Positions 41,366-50,101 of a stretch of DNA of 64,000 nt are shown in pieces. Location of the stretch: the NCBI GenBank assembly GCA_951812395.1, contig CATOSD010000001.1, positions 62,001 to 126,000 of the forward strand. Reading direction: 5' to 3'. The stretch comes from an uncultured Dehalococcoidia bacterium. Lineage in GTDB: Bacteria; Chloroflexota; Dehalococcoidia; Lucifugimonadales; CATOSD01. The notes beneath the pieces were generated by a model that was given only the letters and a program-made list of their open reading frames with translations, did no database searches and was not told the origin of the DNA. Position 1 is the stretch's first letter; every line of letters starts with the position of its first letter. Both the position numbers and the translations under genes were made by a program.

Positions 41366-42271
41366 ATGGCAGACTACGTGGCCTATTTCAACGGGGACTG
41401 GGTGCCGTTCGACGACGTGAAGGTGTCGCCGCACGACCGCGGCTTCATGCTGGCGGACGTCGTGTTCGACGTGGCGCGCACCTTTAACGGCAAGAGCTTT
41501 CGCATGAAACAGCACGTCGACCGGCTGTACCGCTCGCTCAAGTTCGTTCGCATCGACCCTGGGCTTTCGCACGAGGAGATGATGACCATAAGCGAGGAGT
41601 CCATCGAGCGCAACATGCACCTGCTGCCGGAGGCGGGCGACTTCACCGTTCGCCAGTGGGTCACGCGCGGGCCGGGCCGCTGGGCGCAGACCGCGGGGCC
41701 GCCCTCCGTGTGCGTGGAGGTGCAGCCCATCTCGTTCGAACGCTTCTCCGGCCTGTACGGCGACGGCGCGCACGGCGTCATAGCCCGCACCCGCAGCTTT
41801 CCCGCCGAGACCCTCGACCCCAAGGTGAAACACCACAGCCGCATGAACTTCAACCTCGCCGAGCTTGAGGCCGCCGACGTCGACGAGTCCGCCTGGCCGA
41901 TTCTGCTGGACGTGGACGGAAACCTGACCGAGGGCACCGGCTACAACGTCTTCCTGGTGACCGACGGAGTGCTGAGGCTGCCCGGCGACACCACCCTGCT
42001 TCAGGGCGTGTCGCGCGGCATGGTGGTCGATCTCGCCCGGCAACTGGACATTCCCATCGCTGAGGAGGAGCTGCAGCCCTACGACCTCTACACCGCCGAC
42101 GAGGTGTTCTTCTCCGGCACCAGCCCGTGCGTCCTGCCCGTCACGCGGGTGGACCGTCGGGAGGTCGGCGACGGCAAGCCGGGGCCGGTCACCGAGCAGC
42201 TTCTCGCCGCGTGGAGCGAGACCGTCGGGCTGGACATCGTGGACCAGGCGCTGCGCTTCTCGGCAGGATGA
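41366..42271 (+). CDS. class IV PLP aminotransferase (branched-chain/D-amino-acid type)
   Basis: 301 residues from the ATG at 41366; an in-frame ATG at 41315 overlaps a -10 element and adds a non-conserved leader. MADYVAYFNGDWVPFDD then VKVSPHDRGFMLADVVFDVAR is the fold-type IV N-terminus. The Schiff-base lysine is probably K155 in DPKVKHHSRMNFNLAE. LTEGTGYNVFLV and VFFSGTSPCVLPVT bind the cofactor phosphate. It interconverts an amino acid and its keto acid, or acts as an amine transaminase; the exact substrate is unclear. Located just upstream of the DUF2298 gene. Confidence 0.88.
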   Translation: MADYVAYFNGDWVPFDDVKVSPHDRGFMLADVVFDVARTFNGKSFRMKQHVDRLYRSLKFVRIDPGLSHEEMMTISEESIERNMHLLPEAGDFTVRQWVTRGPGRWAQTAGPPSVCVEVQPISFERFSGLYGDGAHGVIARTRSFPAETLDPKVKHHSRMNFNLAELEAADVDESAWPILLDVDGNLTEGTGYNVFLVTDGVLRLPGDTTLLQGVSRGMVVDLARQLDIPIAEEELQPYDLYTADEVFFSGTSPCVLPVTRVDRREVGDGKPGPVTEQLLAAWSETVGLDIVDQALRFSAG

Positions 42272-42323
42272 CCCGGCCATCTAGCTCGAACATCGGCGGG
42301 AGCGTGAGCACGGAACGCCGTTG

Positions 42324-45300
42324 ATGGACACCGACCGGCAGGACAGCGCCGGCGCCCCAGCTCGCGCCGGGCGAGACCGCGCGACATGGCTCACAGTCGG
42401 GGCGCTGGCCGCGATCCTTGCGGTCGCGCTCGGGCTGCGGCTCTACGGCCTGGGCTGGGACAACGGCTACGACTGGACGCCGCACCCCGACGAGCGCGCG
42501 ATCCTGTCGAAGACCGTCCAGCTCTCGTTCCCCCTGGACGACCTCGGCTCGCTGCTCGACGCCGAGCGCAGCACCTGGAATCCGCGCTGGTTCCCCTACG
42601 GCAGCATGCCCCTGTACGCGCTGTCCGTCGTCCGCTCGGCCGCGTCGACGCTAACCGGCGCCGAGCTAAACGACTTGCGGCTGATGGCGCGGGCCATATC
42701 CGCGCTCGCGGACGTTGCCACGGTTGCGATGGTGTTCACGCTGGGTTGGCGCGTCTATAGCCGCGGCGCTGGCCTGCTGGCGGCCGCGTTGACCGCCGTT
42801 GCGGTGCTGCACGTCCAGCTCAGCCACTTCTTCGCCGTAGACACGCTGGCCACGCTGTTCAGCGTAGCGGCGCTGTACTTCCTATACCGCGTGGCCAGGC
42901 ACGGAAGACCCAGGGACTCTGTACTGGCGGGCGTGCTCATAGGGCTGGGCCTCGCCACCAAGGTGAGCCTATTCCCCATCGTGGCCGCATTCGGGGTCGC
43001 CCACCTGATACACGTCCTGGGCGCGCTGGAAGGCCCATCAAGACAGTCCAAGGCCTTCTCGCTACGCCTGTCAAGCGCGCTCTGTGGCGCGGTGGCGGGC
43101 GCCGCCGCGATTGCCGCCGTGTTCGTGCTGACCCAGCCCTACGCCCTGCTGGACTGGCGCCGTTTTCTGTCCGACGTCACCGAGCAGTCGGAGATGGTGC
43201 GCCGTATCCGGGACTACCCCTACACGCGGCAGTACGTGGACACCACGCCGTACCTCTACCACGCGCGTCAGCTCGCAACCTGGGGTCTGGGCTGGCCGCT
43301 GGGAGTAGTGGCCCTGGCGGGGCTGGTGTACGCGGCGGTGCGCGGCATGAGGCCGGTGTACGGTCTCGCCTACCTGGCCGCGGGGTGGGTCGCGCCCGCG
43401 GCCATGCTGCTGCTCTGGGACGGCATACTCGCGATCGCGGCGGCCTCCGCCGTCTCGCTGGCCGCGCTGCTCGCCACGCTTGTGGTGCGTTCGGCCTCGT
43501 CCAGGGTGGACGTGCTGCTGCTGAGCTGGGTGGCGCCATACCTGCTCATCACCGGGGCCTTCGAGGTCAAGTTCCTGCGCTACTTACTCCCGGTCACGCC
43601 GTTCCTGTTGCTGTTCGGCAGCCGGATGCTGTGGGACCTTTGGCGTCGCGCAGGCGACTGGCGCGGCGGTGAGGCACGGCCGCTGGTGTCTGTAGGCATA
43701 GCGATAGTGGTGGGCGCCTCCGCGCTGTACGCGCTGGCCTACGTGGCGGGCGTGTACGGCCAGCCGCTCACGTCGGTGCGGGCGGGCGAATGGGTGAGGG
43801 AGAACGTGCCGCGCGGCGCAGTGATCCTCAAGGAGCACTGGGAGGAGGGGTTGCCCAGGCTCGGAGGGTACGACATTCGGGAACTGGAGATGTACAATCC
43901 CGACGGCGCGCGCAAGCAGAGCCACGTCGCGGAACGGCTCGCCGAGGCCGATTACCTGGTGCTGTACAGCAACCGCCTCTACGGGACCGTCTCGCGGCTG
44001 CCGGAGCGCTACCCCATGGGTCGCGAGTTCTACCGCCTGCTGTTCTCCGGACAGCTCGGATACGACATCCGCAACGTCGAAACGGCCTATCCCAGCCTGC
44101 TGGGCGTGGAACTAGTCGACGACACTTTCGGCCGGACCGGTCTGCCGGAGCCGCCGGCGTCGCGCGAGCAGGCGGACTTCACCGTCGCGCTGCGGCTCGG
44201 CTACGCCGACGAGAGCTTTACGGTGTACGACCACCCCAAGGTGTTCGTGCTCGAGAACGTGGGCCACTACGACGCCGCCCAGATAAGCGCGCTGTTCGAG
44301 GGACTTCCCGCCCCCGCTTGGCCGCCCGCAGGCGGCGACCAGGACGCTGGCGGGCCGGACGACGTCCTGGGGCTCGTGCTTTCGCCGGAGGACGCCGCCA
44401 CGCAGCAGTCGGGCGGCACCTGGCGCGAGATTGTCGACGTCGATGGCTGGGCGAACCGCGTCCCCATGCTGGCGTGGCTAATCGTGGTCGAGGGCCTGTC
44501 GCTGCTCGCGCTGCCCGCGGCGCTGCTGCTGTTCCGGCCCCTGCCCGACCGGGGCTACCTGCTGGTGAAGGCGCTGGCGCTGCTGGCGGCGTGCCTGGTG
44601 GTGTGGCTGCTGGCGAGCCTGCGGTGGATGCCCTTCTCGCAGGGCGCGATCGGCGTCGGTGTGGCGGTGCTGGCGCTGGCATCGCTGGCGGCGCTCGCGC
44701 TACGTGGCGGCGAGATACGCGAGTTCGTACGCGACCGCTGGCGGCTGATAGCGATATGCGAAGCGGTGTTCCTGGCCGCCTTCCTCGCGTTCGTGCTGCT
44801 TCGGATGGCGAACCCGGACCTGTGGCACCCATACAGGGGCGGCGAGAAGCCGATGGACTTCGCCTATCTCAACGCGGTCGTGCGCTCGACGTTCATGCCT
44901 CCCTACGATCCCTGGTTCGGCGGCGGGTATCTGAACTACTACTACTGGGGCCAGTTCATGGTCGCCACGCTGATCAGGGCGACGGGCATACAGCCGGCGG
45001 TCGCCTACAATCTGGCGGTGCCCACCTTCTTCGCGCTCGCGGTCGGTGGCGCTTTCTCGGTGGTGTACAACCTCGCCGCGAGCGCCCTGCGTCCGGCGCG
45101 TGCGGCGGCCGGAGCCGGCTCCCTCTACGCGCGGAGGACTGCGGGCGTCGAGCGGTCCGCCGTGGCCGCGGGGCTGTGCGGCGCGCTGTTCGTGTGCGTG
45201 CTGGGCAACCTCGACGGCGCGCGACAAGTCGTTGTCGGCCTGTGGACAGAGCTTGAGTGGGGCGAGCCGTTCGCGTGGGGCGAGCTGTTCGCCTTCGACT

Positions 45301-46874
45301 ACTGGCGAAGCACCCGCATGATGCCGCCGGACCCGCCCGGCCACGAGATCACGGAGTTTCCGTTCTTCTCGTTCCTGTTCGCCGATCTGCACGCCCACAT
45401 GATGGCCATACCCTTCGCGCTGCTCGCCATCGGACTGTCGCTGTCCGTCGTGCTGGCAGCCCGGCGATTCGGCTCACTGGGGGAGCGCTGGGACGCGGGC
45501 GAACTCGCGCGGCTGGCGGTGCTGGGAATCGTGGTGGGCGCGCTGCGGCTCATCAACGCTTGGGACTTCCCTACGCAACTCCTGTTGGCCGCGGCGGCGG
45601 TTCTGCTCGCCGAGTACCTCGCGCAGGGCGGACTTGGACTAGCCGCGCTGACACGCGCAGCCGTCAAGTCTCTGCTGGTCTTCACGGTGGGCTACGTCGC
45701 GTTTCTGCCGTTCCACCTCAACTACGAGACGTTCGTCGGCGGCGTCGAGACCACCACCAACACAACCACCATTTTGCAGTTCCTCGCCATTAGCGGGCTG
45801 TTCGTGTTCGTCATAGGTTCGTTCGCGCTGGTAGAGGCCAGGACGCTCGTCTCCGGCCTGCGGCTGCCTGAGGTCGGGGCGAGGCTGTTCCGGCTGCGCG
45901 ACGGCGTGGGGCGACGCCAGGTCGCCGTGCCCGCGCTGGCCGCGCTCGCTGCGGCGCTGCTCGCGGTGGTCGCGTTCTCCGACACGGTCGGCGGCACGGC
46001 GCCGCTTGTCTTCTTGTTGCTGACGCTCACGGCAGGTGTCTGTGCGGCGCGACTGGTGGCGATGCGCGGGGACGCGGCGCAGGTGGCGTTCGCCGCGCTG
46101 CTGGCGTGCACGGCGCTCGCACTGGTGGCCGGGCTGGAGTTCGTGCGCGTGCAGGCCGACATTGATCGCATGAACAGCGTCTTCAAGTTCTACCTGCAGG
46201 CTTGGACGCTCCTGGCGCTTGCTTCGGCATTCCTGCTGTGGCGCCTGGTCACCCGCTGGCGCGCGTCCGGGTCGCGGCCCTCGGCGCCAGCGGTCGCCTG
46301 GGCCATCGCCGCTGCGGTGCTGGTTCTGTGCGCCGCAGTGTACCCGGTCCTGGGCACGCGCGCTCGGCTCGCCGACCGGTTCGATGCCAACGACGCGCCG
46401 CTGACGCTGGACGGCTCCGAGTACGCCAAGGGGACAGTGTACCGCGACGCGGAAGGTCCCATAGACCTCGCGGCCGACTTCGAGGGCATCCGGTGGCTGC
46501 TCGAGAACGTGGACGGCTCGCCCGTCACGCTGGAGGGCCAAACGCCGCTCTACAGGTGGGGCGGCCGGGTGAGCGTTTACACCGGACTGCCGGGCGTGGT
46601 GGGCTGGGAGTGGCACCAGATACAGCAGCGCGGCGTGCACGGCCGGGAGGTGAGCCGCCGCGTCGACGACGTGGACACCATCTACTCGACGCGGAGCACG
46701 CAAGAGGCCGAGCGGCTGCTCAGGAAGTACGACGTCAGCTACGTGTACGTGGGCCAGTTGGAGCGGTTGTACTACCCGGAGGCCGGCATACGTAAGTTCG
46801 AAGACGGCATGGCGGGCGTGCTGGAGAGGGTGTACGCGGGCGAACTGGCGACTATCTACTGGGTGGTGCGCTGA
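42324..46874 (+). CDS. DUF2298 (Chlor_Arch_YYY) giant membrane protein with GT39-like N-terminus
   Basis: A very large polytopic protein of about 1516 residues. The first ~480 residues resemble ArnT/PMT-type glycosyltransferases: an early WTPHPDERA acidic motif after the first membrane helix, then many helices with ALYFLYRVARHGRP loops. The C-terminal ~750 residues form the DUF2298 domain, with WFGGGYLNYYYWGQF, MMPPDPPGHEITEFPFFSF and FADLHAHMMAIPF. This fusion is characteristic of Chloroflexota and some archaea. It probably transfers lipid-linked sugars outside the membrane, but no activity is proven. The ATG has only weak ribosome-site signal. Confidence 0.88.
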   Translation: MDTDRQDSAGAPARAGRDRATWLTVGALAAILAVALGLRLYGLGWDNGYDWTPHPDERAILSKTVQLSFPLDDLGSLLDAERSTWNPRWFPYGSMPLYALSVVRSAASTLTGAELNDLRLMARAISALADVATVAMVFTLGWRVYSRGAGLLAAALTAVAVLHVQLSHFFAVDTLATLFSVAALYFLYRVARHGRPRDSVLAGVLIGLGLATKVSLFPIVAAFGVAHLIHVLGALEGPSRQSKAFSLRLSSALCGAVAGAAAIAAVFVLTQPYALLDWRRFLSDVTEQSEMVRRIRDYPYTRQYVDTTPYLYHARQLATWGLGWPLGVVALAGLVYAAVRGMRPVYGLAYLAAGWVAPAAMLLLWDGILAIAAASAVSLAALLATLVVRSASSRVDVLLLSWVAPYLLITGAFEVKFLRYLLPVTPFLLLFGSRMLWDLWRRAGDWRGGEARPLVSVGIAIVVGASALYALAYVAGVYGQPLTSVRAGEWVRENVPRGAVILKEHWEEGLPRLGGYDIRELEMYNPDGARKQSHVAERLAEADYLVLYSNRLYGTVSRLPERYPMGREFYRLLFSGQLGYDIRNVETAYPSLLGVELVDDTFGRTGLPEPPASREQADFTVALRLGYADESFTVYDHPKVFVLENVGHYDAAQISALFEGLPAPAWPPAGGDQDAGGPDDVLGLVLSPEDAATQQSGGTWREIVDVDGWANRVPMLAWLIVVEGLSLLALPAALLLFRPLPDRGYLLVKALALLAACLVVWLLASLRWMPFSQGAIGVGVAVLALASLAALALRGGEIREFVRDRWRLIAICEAVFLAAFLAFVLLRMANPDLWHPYRGGEKPMDFAYLNAVVRSTFMPPYDPWFGGGYLNYYYWGQFMVATLIRATGIQPAVAYNLAVPTFFALAVGGAFSVVYNLAASALRPARAAAGAGSLYARRTAGVERSAVAAGLCGALFVCVLGNLDGARQVVVGLWTELEWGEPFAWGELFAFDYWRSTRMMPPDPPGHEITEFPFFSFLFADLHAHMMAIPFALLAIGLSLSVVLAARRFGSLGERWDAGELARLAVLGIVVGALRLINAWDFPTQLLLAAAAVLLAEYLAQGGLGLAALTRAAVKSLLVFTVGYVAFLPFHLNYETFVGGVETTTNTTTILQFLAISGLFVFVIGSFALVEARTLVSGLRLPEVGARLFRLRDGVGRRQVAVPALAALAAALLAVVAFSDTVGGTAPLVFLLLTLTAGVCAARLVAMRGDAAQVAFAALLACTALALVAGLEFVRVQADIDRMNSVFKFYLQAWTLLALASAFLLWRLVTRWRASGSRPSAPAVAWAIAAAVLVLCAAVYPVLGTRARLADRFDANDAPLTLDGSEYAKGTVYRDAEGPIDLAADFEGIRWLLENVDGSPVTLEGQTPLYRWGGRVSVYTGLPGVVGWEWHQIQQRGVHGREVSRRVDDVDTIYSTRSTQEAERLLRKYDVSYVYVGQLERLYYPEAGIRKFEDGMAGVLERVYAGELATIYWVVR

Positions 46875-46930
46875 CGCCATGCACGGCCCATACCACGAGT
46901 GCCGGGGAATCCTGGACACGGCACGGATGC

Positions 46931-47005
46931 TGGTCGGGGTGGCCGGGATTGAACCGGCGGCCTCCTGCTCCCAAAGCAGGCGCGCTCCCTCTGCGCCACA
47001 CCCCG
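46931..47005 (-). tRNA. tRNA-Pro (anticodon UGG)
   Basis: A 75-base cloverleaf starting CGGGGTGTGGCGCAG. The acceptor pairs CGGGGTG/CACCCCG, the anticodon stem CCTGC/GCAGG encloses TTTGGGA (TGG anticodon, G37), and the T arm is GCCGG-TTCAATC-CCGGC. The 3' CCA is encoded. Confidence 0.95.
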
Positions 47006-47022
47006 CTAACCAGATACATTCG

Positions 47023-47051
47023 ATTATAGATTGGCCAACACGGGTGGGCAA
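47023..47051 (-). promoter_or_regulatory. tRNA-Pro promoter
   Basis: Minus-strand TTGCCC, 17 bases, TATAAT, placing the start about ten bases before the tRNA. The tRNA therefore does not need the two tandem promoters further upstream. Confidence 0.6.
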
Positions 47052-47069
47052 GGCGCGCCGAGATGCGGC

Positions 47070-47163
47070 AAAAAATGGACGCCCCCCGTAAGGGGGACGT
47101 CGGCCCAGAGATGCGATCTCTGGGGTGGTAACATCATTTTACCGCAACCCGCCGAGTTGTCAA
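47070..47163 (-). ncRNA. predicted small RNA unit 1 (promoter, two hairpins, terminator)
   Basis: On the minus strand: TTGACA (47158-47163), 16 bases, TAAAAT (47136-47141); then the palindrome CCCAGAGAT-CGC-ATCTCTGGG (47104-47124); then GACGTCCCCC-TTAC-GGGGGGCGTC (47078-47101) followed by CATTTTTT. The second stem has a G:U pair when read as minus-strand RNA but a C/A mismatch on the plus strand, which favours minus transcription. Expected RNA is about 60 nt. A near-identical unit lies 161 bases away. Not a known RNA family to me. Confidence 0.6.
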
Positions 47164-47230
47164 TGCCAATACACACAGCCCTATCCGGTTGGCGGGCCGC
47201 TTTGGGGTGAACGTCCCTGAGCGAGTAAGC

Positions 47231-47324
47231 TTAAACAGAGACGCCCCCGCAAGGGGGACGTCGGCCCAGAGATGCGATCTCTGGGGGGGTAATAATATTA
47301 TAGCGCTGTCCGCCGGGTTGTCAA
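47231..47324 (-). ncRNA. predicted small RNA unit 2 (tandem copy)
   Basis: Same layout as unit 1: TTGACA (47319-47324), 16 bases, perfect TATAAT (47297-47302), the identical CCCAGAGAT palindrome (47265-47285) and GACGTCCCCC-TTGC-GGGGGCGTC (47240-47262), followed by TCTGTTT, a weaker T-run. The -35 lies 22 bases from the divergent NYN gene. The copies are most conserved in the -35, hairpins and spacing, and differ mainly around the -10 and between elements. Confidence 0.6.
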
Positions 47325-47346
47325 TACCAAAAACAGGACGTTTCGA

Positions 47347-47967
47347 ATGCAGCGTGTGAGAATGTACGTCGATGGATTCAACCTGTTCTACGGCATCAGA
47401 GAAAGAGGCTGGAGACGGTACTACTGGCTCGACCTCCACCGCCTTGCTGAAAATCTGCTGCGGCCAGGGCAACGTTTGGAAGCCGTCAGGTACTTTACCG
47501 CGAGGGTCGAACACGAACCCGGCGACCCTGGCAAGCAGGCGCGCCAAAACACGTACCTCGAGGCGTTGGCCACCCTGCCGGCCATGCACATCCACTACGG
47601 CTATTTTCAAGCCAAGCCCCAGAGATGCCATAACTGCGGAGCCGCCTGGCGAGCCTATGAAGAGAAGATGACCGACGTCAACATCGCGGTCGAACTGCTC
47701 GGCGACGCTCAAGATGATGCATTCGACTCGGCCGTCCTAGTGTCAGGAGATGGAGACTTGGCGGGCCCTATATTGGCGGTGAGAAAGCGTTATCCCGCGA
47801 AACGGGTCCGAGTGGCATTCCCACCCAGTCGGAGTTCAGTGGGTCTGTCCAATGCGGCTGCGGCGTACTTCACCATTGGCAGGGATGTGTTACGCGACAG
47901 CCAGCTTCCGGCGCAGGTAACCAGGGCCGACGGTTTCGTACTGGCGCGGCCTCCCAGCTGGGCGTAA
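47347..47967 (+). CDS. NYN-domain (PIN-like) RNase, LabA/DUF88 type, copy 2
   Basis: 206 residues. MQRVRMYVDGFNLFYGIRE carries the first Asp/Asn, EEKMTDVNIAVELLGDA the central Asp and DSAVLVSGDGDLAGPILAV the C-terminal acidic residues. A CHNC motif near residue 98 (QRCHNCGAAW) adds a possible half zinc site absent from copy 1. It probably cleaves RNA. It is transcribed divergently from two tandem small-RNA units, and its ATG lies 22 bases from their nearest -35 element. GC is higher than in copy 1, so it is an older or differently derived paralogue. Confidence 0.85.
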   Translation: MQRVRMYVDGFNLFYGIRERGWRRYYWLDLHRLAENLLRPGQRLEAVRYFTARVEHEPGDPGKQARQNTYLEALATLPAMHIHYGYFQAKPQRCHNCGAAWRAYEEKMTDVNIAVELLGDAQDDAFDSAVLVSGDGDLAGPILAVRKRYPAKRVRVAFPPSRSSVGLSNAAAAYFTIGRDVLRDSQLPAQVTRADGFVLARPPSWA

Positions 47968-47989
47968 GGTCGCCCGGATCAGCACCCCC

Positions 47990-48919
47990 CTACCCGTGTG
48001 CCCGGCGCACAGCCTCCGCCTTTTCCGCGTCGCGGGCGGCGCAGCGCTCCCACTGCTCGAGGGTGATCCGAGCTCGCTCGTCCACGGGCACGTCGATCAT
48101 CATGCCGCTGCCGGGGTATGGTATGGCCGCCGTGCCCCTGGCGATGGCGTCGGCGAACAGCCGGCGGGTCTCCTGGTAGAACTCCAGCCGCTCCTCGGTT
48201 GGGGTCTGGGCGCGGTTTACCGGCTCGACCCACGACGGATGCGGGCAGATGGTGGCGGCGAACCCCAGGTTCTTGCCCCTGAGGGCGAGCCGGTGTATCT
48301 CGTCGGCGTCGTCGAACCGGGGCAGCACGCCGTAGGGGTGGCTGACGCCCACCGGCTGGACCTTGGCGGCCCGCGTCTCGATGGCAATGCGTCCCTTGGC
48401 GTATTCGAACGGGTCGAACTCCTCGCAAGGAGCAATGCCGAGAGCGCGGCACAGCGCGGGCTCGTCGAGACCGACCGCGGACACCCTCCCGCTGGCGGCG
48501 ATGATCTCGCGCACGTTCCAGACGCCCCGGGCCGTCTCCAACAGCGCCACGATCTGCAGATGCCCCTCGGGTATGCCTTTGCGGGCCTCCATCTCGCCAA
48601 GAATCGCGTCGGCGCGCGCCACGTCCTCCGCCCACTCGGCGCCGCCCAACACGACACCCCGTAGCCCCGGCGCCGCGGCGGCCTCGACGTCGGCGTACAG
48701 CAGGTTCTTGTTGACGCGCACGAACACCTCGGCGGCGCCCCTGCCCGCGATGGGTATGGCCTCCGCCAGCGCCGAGCGCGCCTCGGCCTTGCACGAGTCG
48801 GGCACGGGGCCGGCCAGGTCGAGGATGACGGCGTCGGCGTTGTGCGTCCAGGACGCCGCGACGTCGTCTTCGTTCAGCGGCGATACGACCAGGTAGGAGC
48901 GTCTAACGAACGGGTCCAT
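47990..48919 (-). CDS. HpcH/HpaI aldolase/citrate lyase beta-like protein 1
   Basis: A 309-residue CitE-like TIM-barrel protein. The N-terminal RRSYLVVSPLNEDDVAASW and DAVILDLAGPVPDSCK correspond to the family's LxDLEDaV block, but the acidic pair is replaced (LAGPV). The metal-site Glu is kept in VALLETARGVWNV, and FEYAKGRIAIETRAA matches the later conserved region. Such enzymes cleave malyl-, citramalyl- or related 3-hydroxyacyl-CoA. It is the last of three consecutive paralogues on this strand, downstream of two CoA-transferases. Confidence 0.82.
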   Translation of the reverse strand: MDPFVRRSYLVVSPLNEDDVAASWTHNADAVILDLAGPVPDSCKAEARSALAEAIPIAGRGAAEVFVRVNKNLLYADVEAAAAPGLRGVVLGGAEWAEDVARADAILGEMEARKGIPEGHLQIVALLETARGVWNVREIIAASGRVSAVGLDEPALCRALGIAPCEEFDPFEYAKGRIAIETRAAKVQPVGVSHPYGVLPRFDDADEIHRLALRGKNLGFAATICPHPSWVEPVNRAQTPTEERLEFYQETRRLFADAIARGTAAIPYPGSGMMIDVPVDERARITLEQWERCAARDAEKAEAVRRAHG

Positions 48920-48984
48920 GTGTCTACATCCTCTTGTCTTGCGTTTGGTAGCCCAGAAACCGGATTGCCGGAAGGCTGTGAGAC

Positions 48985-49033
48985 CACCCTCACCCTAGCT
49001 CTCTCACTCCGTAAAGACCGGGGAGAGGGGATT
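48985..49033. repeat. dispersed palindromic repeat
   Basis: CACCCTCACCCTAGCTCTCTC...GGGGAGAGGGGA. An imperfect copy of the intergenic palindrome family, between two CitE-like genes. Confidence 0.55.
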
Positions 49034-49049
49034 TGCGCCGCCGGTTCGG

Positions 49050-49997
49050 TTATCCCCCGGCGGCCTCTTCGGCCGCAAGCGACGCGGCGCGTTTGGCGGC
49101 TTTCTCGGCGTCTCGCCTGGCACAGGCGGCGGCCCACTCGATGAGCTCCCTCGCTCTCGCCGCCTCGTATGCGTCCACCGTCTCACCGTCGATTTCGGCC
49201 TCCACCTCGCCGCGGGCGTCGGTCTGATCGAACACGGCAAGCACTCGCCGCGCGTGGTCCACCTCCTCCGGCGTGGGCGTCAGCCCAATGTTCTGGGGCT
49301 GCACAACGTTGGGATGCAGCCCGCCGCCGGACCGAAAGCCAGCCTTGCGGTTGGCGATGGCCTGCTGAAGGGTCCGGTCGCCATCGGTGACGCTGCCGGA
49401 AGTGTCGGACATGTAGACGCTACCCGCGCGGTCCAGACCGAGCGCCATGGCTATCAGCTCGCCCTCGCCGCGGTTGTAGAAGAACTGGTCGAAGCCCACG
49501 AACATCTCCAGGCCCATGTCCATGGACATGTCGTAGCCGGTGCCGGGGGGGAAGCTCCTCACTCGCGGGCTGCTGGAGGCAATCTCGTAGGAGTTGGCCA
49601 CGCCCAGCGTGGTCTCGATCATCGCGTTGATCTCGACGGTGCCCGGGCGCATTCCGCGCTCACGCTCCAGCCGGGTGATGATGGCGTCGACCTTGCGAAT
49701 CTGCTCGGCGTGCTCGGTCTTGGGATGGGATATGCGGCTGACGCCCGGGCGCACCGCCGCATTCAGGTCGGCCTCCGGGTAGGCGCAATTGATGCGCACC
49801 GAGACCTCGGCGCCGCCCTTCTGGCCTATCTGTATGGCGTTCGGCAGCACTGCGCGGGCCTTATCCTTCTCCGACTGTGGCACCGAGTCCTCGAGGTCGT
49901 AGTCCAAGCTGTCGCTGTGGCGCAGCCAGGAACTCTTCACGAATCGCTCGGTGTTCACCGGCATCATAAGGCCCGAGCGTCTGACTCTTGTTGTCAT
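49050..49997 (-). CDS. HpcH/HpaI aldolase/citrate lyase beta-like protein 2
   Basis: 315 residues from ATG at 49997, with AGGAGGGA upstream; the frame extends 17 codons further without support. It has RRSGLMMPVNTERFVKSSW, DSLDYDLEDSVPQSEKDKA (intact LEDSV), EINAMIETTLGVANSYEI (metal-site Glu) and MFVGFDQFFYNRGEGEL. This is the most canonical of the three paralogues and the best candidate for an active C-C lyase of a hydroxyacyl-CoA. It lies between its paralogues with about 100-base gaps containing palindromic repeats. Confidence 0.85.
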   Translation of the reverse strand: MTTRVRRSGLMMPVNTERFVKSSWLRHSDSLDYDLEDSVPQSEKDKARAVLPNAIQIGQKGGAEVSVRINCAYPEADLNAAVRPGVSRISHPKTEHAEQIRKVDAIITRLERERGMRPGTVEINAMIETTLGVANSYEIASSSPRVRSFPPGTGYDMSMDMGLEMFVGFDQFFYNRGEGELIAMALGLDRAGSVYMSDTSGSVTDGDRTLQQAIANRKAGFRSGGGLHPNVVQPQNIGLTPTPEEVDHARRVLAVFDQTDARGEVEAEIDGETVDAYEAARARELIEWAAACARRDAEKAAKRAASLAAEEAAGG

Positions 49998-50048
49998 CGT
50001 GGTCCCTCCTGTGGAGCCTGTGTCGGTTTGCTGAACGGGGGTTCTCAC

Positions 50049-50091
50049 GCCCTCACCCTAACCCTCTCCCTTCGACGGGAGAGGGAACTTG
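50049..50091. repeat. dispersed palindromic repeat
   Basis: CCCTCACCCTAACCCTCTCC then CTTCGACGGGAGAGGGAAC. The stem CCCTCTCCC/GGGAGAGGG is perfect around TTCGAC. This is the clearest form of the family consensus. Confidence 0.65.
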
Positions 50092-50101
50092 GTGGTCGCC
50101 T

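Noticed and set aside
47070..47324. CRISPR-like array for the two tandem repeats
   Set aside because: Only two long units with promoters and hairpins, no short regular spacers, and no cas genes in the window.
47134..47712. 192-codon minus-strand frame over the NYN gene and small-RNA unit
   Set aside because: It overlaps both the promoter repeats and the conserved NYN gene, and its translation has no family features.
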